Shown here one piece after another: positions 57,380 through 64,000 of a stretch of 64,000 bases of DNA. The notes under the pieces were generated by a model. The model worked only from the letters and a program-made list of their open reading frames with translations, had not been told where the DNA came from and made no database searches. Each line of letters starts with the position of its first letter. The stretch's first letter is position 1. Both the position numbers and the translations under genes were made by a program. The DNA is from Siphonodentalium dalli (taxonomy: Eukaryota; Mollusca; Scaphopoda; Gadilida; Siphonodentaliidae): assembly GCA_032622095.1 (NCBI GenBank), contig CP136063.1:73013980-73077979 (forward strand), in the 5' to 3' direction.

Positions 57380-57810
57380 GGAGCCGATTTATTGGGTAGG
57401 AGCCAGATTATAGTGACTATTGGTAGTGGTAGAAAAGTCCTCCAACGCCCCCTGTATGGTGGTCAAGTATAAGTCGTTGCAAATGTCCGAAATATGGGTT
57501 CTGGCCTGGGGCCGGTATAGGCCGCGATCGGAGGAGGTTAGGTGGTGGACCACACGACGACCGATGCTGATAGAAGAAATAGCGGCAGAGCGATTATTGC
57601 GACATCGGATGCGGTCGACGCGGTTCGGCGGGGGAGGATGTTGGACCAGACGGTGTTGCACCGTGGAAGCATGTTGTGGATGGCTTCCAAGTCGGTTATA
57701 ATTTTTTGGCGGAGACGACCAGACCCACCTGCAGATAGATCGTTCTATCCCAGCTGGGTGACTTGGATATACCTGATTCTGAAGAACAAATTGTCTATGG
57801 TTTTGTTTAC
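57380..57810 (-). pseudogene. SGNH-hydrolase-like protein remnant
   Basis: Frames on the minus strand give NDLSAGGSGRLRQKIITDLE, AIHNMLPRCNTVWSNILPRR, and after a frame change SIGRRVVHHLTSSDRGLYRP, THISDICNDLYLTTIQGALE. The ND-L, VWS-ILPR, RR-x-VHH and DRGLYRP-x-xTH-S motifs follow the order of SGNH/GDSL-like domains that accompany some tyrosine-recombinase retrotransposons (Ngaro-like) and related mollusc ORFs. At least one frameshift (near 57625) is present. GC content is higher than in the surroundings. Confidence 0.45.
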
Positions 57811-58484
57811 AAGCTAACTGCCGTCGGTGAAGAAGTTAGACATGGCATTTATTTGCTTAGTCTTGTGTGCCGATTTCTCAACTAAATGGTACTGGAAGAC
57901 ACACACGGACATTTTGATGACTCGATGCTACCTAAATATACATGGAGCATGTGGTGGAGTAGCCCCCACCTTGTAAATCTGGAGTCAGAGAGTTAACAAT
58001 CAGCTGAGTGTGACAAAATATGAACAGATCTGAGTATTGGGGCCCCGATGAAGCTACAAACAAAATTTTAATACTTCTTCTGGGACTGGAAAACAATTTT
58101 AAGTGTTCATTTTAAATAGCTAATGGCCGCCCCTACCATCCAACTAAACTTGAGCCCCAAACACCCAAGGAACTTTCACCACAAATTTGAGCATATATAG
58201 TTGTCTAAATTCAATGATACATAGGAAATGAAACATATAAGACAGCGGGTTGGAGGACAAGTACTAATTCACTTATGAGTACCTCCTCTCTCGTTTATTA
58301 AACTGAAAAATAAATTAAAAATAGTGGCTTTGCAACATGACTACCAAAAGCAAGTTGAACATGTACGTATAACAGGTCGTTCCCCTCCCCCGAATCAGTG
58401 TTGAGTTTATATATGTATTGGTTGAAAGTCATGTTCGTTTGAGTCATTTGCTGACTTGTATTTGTGTTTGCTAGATATAGTCAG
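57811..58484. other. No gene recognised
   Basis: Non-coding, without clear repeats. Confidence 0.4.
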
Positions 58485-59075
58485 TATAATTATACCCTCC
58501 GCAACGAAGTTAGGGGGTATACTGGAGTCAGCTTGTCCGTCGTCCGTGGACACAAATTTGTCCGGAGTTTTTCTCAGTCGTTTTTTGATCAATTTCCGTG
58601 AAACTTGGCAGACATCAACCACTATGGGAACCTGTGCACCTGCGATTATTACGTCTGTCGGACTTTTTTGGTGGAGTTATCCCCCCCTTTTCGACTTAGA
58701 TGTTTTTTTTGCAACATGCCTAATTTTGTCCGAGCTTTTATTCCTTCATTTTTAGGTCAATGTTTTTTAATCTTGGCACTCATATTTAGTACCATGGAAC
58801 CTGTGCACCTGCGATTATGATGTCTGTCCGACTTTTTTTGTGTGGAGTTATTCCCCTTTTTCGACTTAGAACATTTTTGCAACATGCATAATTTTGTCCG
58901 AGCTTTTATTCCTACATTTTTCGGTCAATCGGTTTAAGATTAGGGTTGTGCACCTGCAATGGGAACTGTTATTTTATTATTTTAACTAAATGTTTACTGA
59001 CATGAAAAATCTTAGTATTTTTTAAAAAAACGGGGGTATCCTTATTCCCATTGGGACAATCACACCTCTAGTTTA
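58485..59075. repeat. Dispersed mollusc repeat with GGGGGTATACTGGAGTCAGC motif
   Basis: Starts TATACCCTCCGCAACGAAG and GGGGGTATACTGGAGTC, then GTCCGTCGTCCG, and ends GGTATCCTTATTCCCATTGG plus CACACCTCTAGTTT. A 170 bp internal tandem duplication carries GGAACCTGTGCACCTGCGAT at about 58627 and 58796. Plus-strand ORFs are by-products. Confidence 0.75.
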
Positions 59076-59649
59076 GTTTTGTCTCACGGATGAATAATTG
59101 TACATATAAAAAAATGTTTCCATTGTTGAAATCGGGTAGAGCAGGGTATCAAAATAGCAGAATCTTTAGTGAGTAAATATTATAAAAAAGTAATTTATTT
59201 AATATGGGAATTCTTGGGATCGAATGTAGGTAAAAACGAAATACTGAAAGACATTTGCTTCTCCGTTTCCACATGAGCAGCTTTGGAACTTACAATGTAT
59301 TTTGAACCTTATCTAACGAGGTTGCTACATTCACATCGTATTATACAATGATATATATTGCAGTCCGCTTTTCTACATTGTAATACTTGGAGTGAGTATT
59401 TGAGGTTTAAATGTGTTTAGATTGTAGGGTACGTTTGTTGTACACACGTGGGCATGAACGTTGAATCCATTCTTTTTGTATTAGGTTTAGAATTATAAAG
59501 TTTGACGCAAATCTATTATCGTGGTCGCTTATGTCTGATAATTTGGGGGATGCAAGTCAACTGAATATGTGGGCGACTTTGTGATTGACAATGTTATGAA
59601 AAATTTAAAGTCTCTGTCTTCTTTCTAAAATTGTTTCTCAGCCGATTTT
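59076..59649. other. No gene recognised
   Basis: AT-rich; nothing supported. Confidence 0.4.
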
Positions 59650-59900
59650 GGTTAGTATTCATTTGCGGGGTACAAATACCGTACATCTACTTATAACGCG
59701 AGCGGCTTCATATTCCACATCATCTAGTTTGAGTAGTGTCTGGTGCTCCCGCCCAGACGCTACTCGCATAATCCATGATTGGGCGTACGTGTAACAAATA
59801 GAGGATATCAAAAGTTTTGCGGTTCACAAGACACTTGAGTTTTGGTAACCTTTAGAAATATTCCGACAAAGTGTAACCAGAGACTGTAGATGTTGTAAAA
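59650..59900 (-). pseudogene. Non-LTR reverse transcriptase, C-terminal end
   Basis: The minus strand reads RLPKLKCLVNRKTFDILYLL, HVRPIMDYASSVWAGAPD, and after a frame change TLLKLDDVEYEAARVISRCT. This is the thumb/C-terminal region typical of Jockey/CR1 RTs (LY...RP..DYA..VW, L..IQ..AAR). It is 5'-truncated and frameshifted. Confidence 0.7.
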
Positions 59901-60232
59901 GAAAAAAAAGTATTCAAGTTCGATAACGGGATAAAACACTTAAATATACAACACAAGATAAATATATTAAACGTAAAAATAAATGTTTGGGCCGGATTTG
60001 AAACATGCAGTTTCGTTCAGTAACAATATATGACATTTAACTAATTAATTATACACCAGAAAACTAGTCCTTGTGTTTATTTATTAACTATGTGACTTTT
60101 GTCCAGAACAAATCCGGATTTATGTGAATGTTGGGTCCGTGAGCATTAGTTAACACAAAACAACGCATTGAAGTTATTACGAATACAACTGTTAATACAC
60201 TGTTTGGGTACCAAACACAACAGTCATCATCG
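59901..60232. other. No gene recognised
   Basis: AT-rich intergenic sequence. Confidence 0.4.
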
Positions 60233-60833
60233 TGTGGGCCGGGCTAGAATAGACCTACCGCCCCATTGCGAAGGGTACAAATCCCCTAATGTGGCACCCA
60301 GTTTGCAGTGGGGTGCATCCCGTGAAGTGTGGTGTAAGAGTCCTGGGGTACTAGGGCGGTCGTATCACGTGATGCATCGACATGCGGATACGACTGAGCT
60401 CATGGTCCTCTTTGGTCATACATCTCTTCAATACGGGTGGTTGAGTTGACCCGACTCAAACAATAGGCTAGTCACGCCTCTCCACAGTGTTTCAGATTAA
60501 AAAAAATTATATGTTGTCTGATGTTTGAAGTATTTTCGCCTGTGTTTTCACGTATGATGTTTCTGTTCTCTCTTGTATCTATTGTGTTCGTCCTGATGAT
60601 TGTTGAGTGTTTAATCCTGTATTGTTTACGCCTGTCACTGTGGGGAGGTACAGGGAGGCTGCTATATGCAGTGGCTAAACTGGTGACTGCTTCAGCTATG
60701 TACCAGTCTTTGGCCCGACCAGAAATTGAAGTGTAGTCCACGGCGGCTGCTGTGATAGTTGTCGAATTTTTGCTTTTCATATGGCATCTCAAAACAAAAA
60801 ACAACGTCTTGCTCGTAAAAATGATGACTCACT
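60233..60833 (+). mobile_element. ORF1-only LINE, copy D: 5' UTR and start of ORF1
   Basis: It matches the 5' UTR of copy B (AATAGACCTACCGCCCC, GGTGCATCCCGTGAAGTG, CTCCACAGTGTTTCAGATT) and preserves the ORF1 start at 60781: MASQNKKQRLARKNDDSL. The LINE breaks off at 60834, where a TTTAAACC element begins. The rest is not found on the far side of that element, so a deletion or rearrangement accompanied it. Confidence 0.8.
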
Positions 60834-62191
60834 GGCCGGATTCGTCATCTCCGGTTTAAACCTCCGAGTTTAAACCTGGTTTAAACCTACATTGGTGGTC
60901 TAGCCAAACCTGGTCTAAGTGGGCGTTTTTGTCGTTCAGTTGCCAGCTAATTGACAACTCGATTCGGTGATATGATTATGCAATCAAACTAGCCTCTTAC
61001 CAATCGGACCAAGAGACAGGCCGATATAATGGTTATTGGCAAGTCATAAATTATCGTGACCGCGTGCACGCTCAATGGATTTATTCATTGAGAAAGAAGT
61101 ATCGCTCATTGACTAGTAATCCGATCTCATTCTGTGTTGAAATCAATTTAACACGAGTTTCACGCTACGTTCATCACTTTATTTGTGATAGATTTATGCG
61201 TGATGAAAATTTGGTGTATTTACATGTATATCTGTATATATTAAAGGGTATAGGAGCTGTCTATCTGTATGTCCGTTTGTCTGTTCGCAACTATTCTCCA
61301 ATATCCCTGGACCGATTTCAATTAAATTAGGGGTGTGGTGATTCGTGTGGTATAACGGAGTTAGGTTTAAAAAAAATTATTTAAAAATAAGAAAAAATAT
61401 AATTTAAAACGAATTTAAAAATCGTGTTATATTGAGTAAGGAGTTGAATCTAAAACGAAACAAAATTTAAAGTAACATTTGTTTGTTTTAAATTTGAGTA
61501 AATGTTTCAAAAAATTTAAATGTTCAAATGATCAAAATGTGCGCAAAGCCCCTCTCCACAATCGAGTCAATCCTGGACCAAGAGGCCAGTCAAGTTAAGG
61601 CAATTTGCCTATGAGTGCACACCATAAGCGGAATCAACTGTGACACGATAACGGCAGTCGCCACTTAGGCACGCCCTTACTAGAGATTATTTACAGCTCC
61701 ACCCTTTGATTGATTGTTTGACAATTCTAAACCGCGATGAAGAAAAGACGGATTCGTCATCTCAAGTTTAGCCTCGATTAAGCTGGTTTAGCTGGACCGC
61801 CGAATTAGATGGTTTAATTGCCGGTTTAAGATTATAAAATGCAAAAACAATATTGAAATTGACAAAAACGTATCCCCACACGCTTTATATGTGTGACTGC
61901 TTCTCGCTTATAAATTTCCAATCAAAATATGACCGCTGTCGTAATTATTTATTTTCGCAATCAATAAAACGAGGCGGTCCGCATTAGGAAAGTACATTTA
62001 ATTATCTCGACGATACAGAGACACTACTGCTAAACCACTGGTCTGGCTGGACCAGGTTTAAACCAGAGATAACGAATGCGTCACTTAGACCTGCGGTCTG
62101 GGGTTTAAACCTCGGATTTTTCCGACTCACGTCGGTTTAAACCTAGAGGTTTACGTAGACCAGGTTTAAACCTGAGATGACGAATCCGGCC
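60834..62191 (+). mobile_element. TTTAAACC-rich TIR element, copy 3, 1358 bp
   Basis: GGCCGGATTCGTCATCTCCG at the left and GAGATGACGAATCCGGCC at the right are inverted repeats continuing into paired GGTTTAAACC blocks. The interior matches copy 2 in reverse orientation, but the 34150-34650 part of copy 2 is missing here. No shared 3 bp duplication is evident and no transposase is present. Confidence 0.88.
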
Positions 62192-62536
62192 TAATTATTC
62201 TCAATCTATTCATACATCATTCTCCCCCGCCCATATTGTTTTGGGCGCCTTTATTGTCTTATCTATGACATGTATGATCTAACCCCCGTTATTGTATAAA
62301 GCCCTTAACTGGCTATTGAGAACAATTTGTCATATGTGCCCTACGATATGGTATACTACTGTTTTCTTGCTTTACTCCCTAATAACTATAACTGGGTCCA
62401 TAACCCGGCGCACAGTTGAGGTCGTGAAATGCCATGCATGAACCAGCATGTATCAATAATAAATCAACAATCCTTATTTAATGATGCATCCAAGATCAAC
62501 CCTATATTCTGGGACAGTTCAATCGGTCTGAATATT

Positions 62537-62572
<36 letters not shown>

Positions 62573-63105
62573 TTGTCAGTAGGGTACAGGGATTTGTGTA
62601 CAGGGACCGGAGAAAGAGATTGCTATTACTGAAAGGGTAATACCCTACATGTATATGAATAGCCACCCATTATACAACGGGTAAATGACTATTGTCGGCC
62701 TCGCCCGCTACCAGAATTACACATATAGTGTCGATCGGTGGAATCCTTAACAATTACGAGAAACGCCACGCCCAAAAATACAACGAACGCCTCCCGTGCC
62801 TTTAAACAGATATAGTGTTTACGACGGAAAAGGTTAAATTTCGAATGACACTAATAACAATCTGATTTTGTTTGATGTGTGAATGTTATCACCGGTTTGT
62901 ATGTTAATGCATGTTGAAATTCGAATATATATTATGATAATTGAAAAACATGACTTGATGATAAAGAACTCTTATCATAAACCGTCGGTCTACTCCATTG
63001 GGTGTTTCGATGTTATACGGAAAAACACATTTACACTCAATCCGTTTTGAAAGAATATATCTGTCCCGTTAATCTCGAAAAAATAAGTTAACATAAATAG
63101 GCCAG
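62192..63105. other. No gene recognised; TA microsatellite
   Basis: Intergenic or intronic AT-rich DNA with a perfect (TA)n run at 62539-62569. Confidence 0.5.
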
Positions 63106-63207
63106 ATGTTTGCGAGATATGTGGACTTATTGTCCATTGTCTTTATCTTAATTGGGTCTTTTATATAGTTATGATTTCGTCTGTGTAGAATTGTCACGAA
63201 CACTTAC

Positions 63208-63345
63208 GATTCAACAACATTGACTTCGGACAACACAAAGTCTATAGTATGGTCGGGAATCTCTCCCTCTATGAACACAGTTTGGTATATGTCTTCCTCC
63301 ATAATAACCCATTTGTTCGTGGAAAGTTCCACAAGAGCAGGTTGT
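63208..63345 (-). CDS. Tandem-duplicated exon, intact copy, unrecognised gene
   Basis: After TATTGTTTTAG the minus strand gives a 138 bp exon ending GTTGAATC|GTAAGT, phase 2 at both ends (symmetric). It reads QPALVELSTNKWVIMEEDIY, QTVFIEGEIPDHTIDFVLSE, VNVVES. No domain could be named. Being a multiple of three, it can be added or skipped without changing frame. Confidence 0.55.
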
Positions 63346-63483
63346 CTAAAACAATATAAATATAATCTCAGATCTAATGCGACAAACAAGAGATATGTGG
63401 ACTTATTTTCCATTGTTTTTATCTTAATTGGATCTTTTATATAGTTATGATTTCGTTTGTGTATAATTGTCATGAATACTTAC

Positions 63484-63622
63484 GCTTGTATAACGTCAAC
63501 CCCACACAACACGAAAATCGATCGTGTGGTCGGGTATCTCTCCGTCTATGAATAGTGTTTGATATAAGTCTTCTGTCATTGTGACCCATTCTTTTGCAGA
63601 CAGTTCTACAAGAGCTGGTTGT
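63484..63622 (-). pseudogene. Tandem-duplicated exon, frameshifted copy
   Basis: After TATTCTTTTAG it reads QPALVELSAKEWVTMTEDLY, QTLFIDGEIPDHTIDF. One extra base relative to the other copy (139 versus 138 bp) shifts the frame into a TGA. Both splice sites survive. It lies upstream of the intact copy in transcription order. Confidence 0.55.
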
Positions 63623-63660
63623 CTAAAAGAATAATGTTAATATGTTTTAAGATATAATCG

Positions 63661-64000
63661 CAGATATAATGCGACAAACAAGAGATATGTTGAAAACAGT
63701 GATAGAGAAAGAAGTTAAATATGAAGAAAATAGAAAACGGAATAGAGGCCTTTATCCACTGATTTCCTTGTCTTTTTGCTAACGTACTTCAAAATGTCAA
63801 TTCAACACCCATTACAATTGTGACAGTGATCAGACCAACAGTATAGCCTGCAGTATGTGCTATAAACTCGTCGACAAAATACCAATTTTATCGGCTGATT
63901 AAAACAGAATTTGAATCCGAAAAATACATTGCGAAATTGACAACAAACGAGGCATTAACTCTTATTAAATTTCGAACCCGAAATCATTGACTAGCGATAG
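63661..64000. other. No gene recognised
   Basis: AT-rich, non-coding to the window edge. Confidence 0.4.

Larger units (their letters stand above)
63106..63660. repeat. 275 bp tandem duplication containing an exon
   Basis: Unit 1 (about 63106-63380) and unit 2 (about 63381-63660) share the intron block GAGATATGTGGACTTATTTT, TTATATAGTTATGATTTCGT and one exon each. A further GCGACAAACAAGAGATATGT near 63670 suggests the start of a third unit. Confidence 0.85.

Noticed and set aside
58456-58820. 99- and 71-codon plus-strand ORFs
   Set aside because: They lie in a dispersed high-copy mollusc repeat with an internal tandem duplication.

Overview
The window looks like animal nuclear DNA, most probably from a marine mollusc (gastropod or bivalve). 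It is AT-rich, split into short exons with GT-AG introns, and dominated by mobile elements. The host call rests on an ionotropic glutamate receptor-type gene, a CCHC-zinc-knuckle LINE ORF1 whose copies end in CAAT/AATC repeats, and a dispersed repeat carrying a GGGGGTATACTGG motif that I associate with mollusc genomes. No bacterial features, rRNA, tRNA or CRISPR arrays were found.

Layout. 1-529 is a LINE reverse-transcriptase fragment on the minus strand. 1092-18514 (+) is the 3' half of an ionotropic glutamate receptor (iGluR/IR-type) gene: four exons at 1092-1422, 2539-2756, 3520-3776 and 18184-18514. Their splice phases agree, and they encode the end of ligand-binding lobe S1, M1, pore loop, M3, S2, M4 and a cytoplasmic tail. 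The last intron is 14.4 kb and holds nested repeats: GGTACT minisatellites, a 7.2 kb segment bounded by inverted repeats, two satellite arrays that reverse direction internally, and a few exon-like ORFs. 18515-23616 holds a palindromic MITE, a copy of a TTTAAACC-rich TIR element and two exon-like ORFs (+).

23617-30183 (copy A) and 32401-40703 (copy B) are a direct-orientation segmental duplication. Both contain a LINE that encodes only ORF1, plus the 3' exons of an unrecognised minus-strand gene. B carries two extra insertions: a 1.94 kb TTTAAACC element with an identifiable empty site in A, and a 1.54 kb head-to-head Tc1-derived palindrome. A carries a 1.0 kb insertion and a 0.7 kb segment missing from B. 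In B the LINE is full length, with a 13 bp target-site duplication and no reverse transcriptase. The two copies join different upstream exons exactly at a splice donor.

40704-42480 (-) has three phase-compatible exons of an unrecognised gene. 43-58 kb is a graveyard of minus-strand coding remnants: tyrosine recombinase, P/THAP-type transposase, a recombinase-like mollusc family, a KptA/TRPT1-like ADP-ribosyltransferase lobe, and an SGNH-hydrolase-like protein, between dispersed repeats. 58-62 kb holds a mollusc repeat, another reverse-transcriptase end, the 5' part of the ORF1-only LINE and a third TTTAAACC element. 63.2-63.6 kb (-) shows a tandem exon duplication in which one copy has a frameshift.

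Only the receptor gene, and with less certainty the three-exon gene at 40.7-42.5 kb and the exon at 63208-63345, look potentially functional. Homologies were judged by eye; no search was run.
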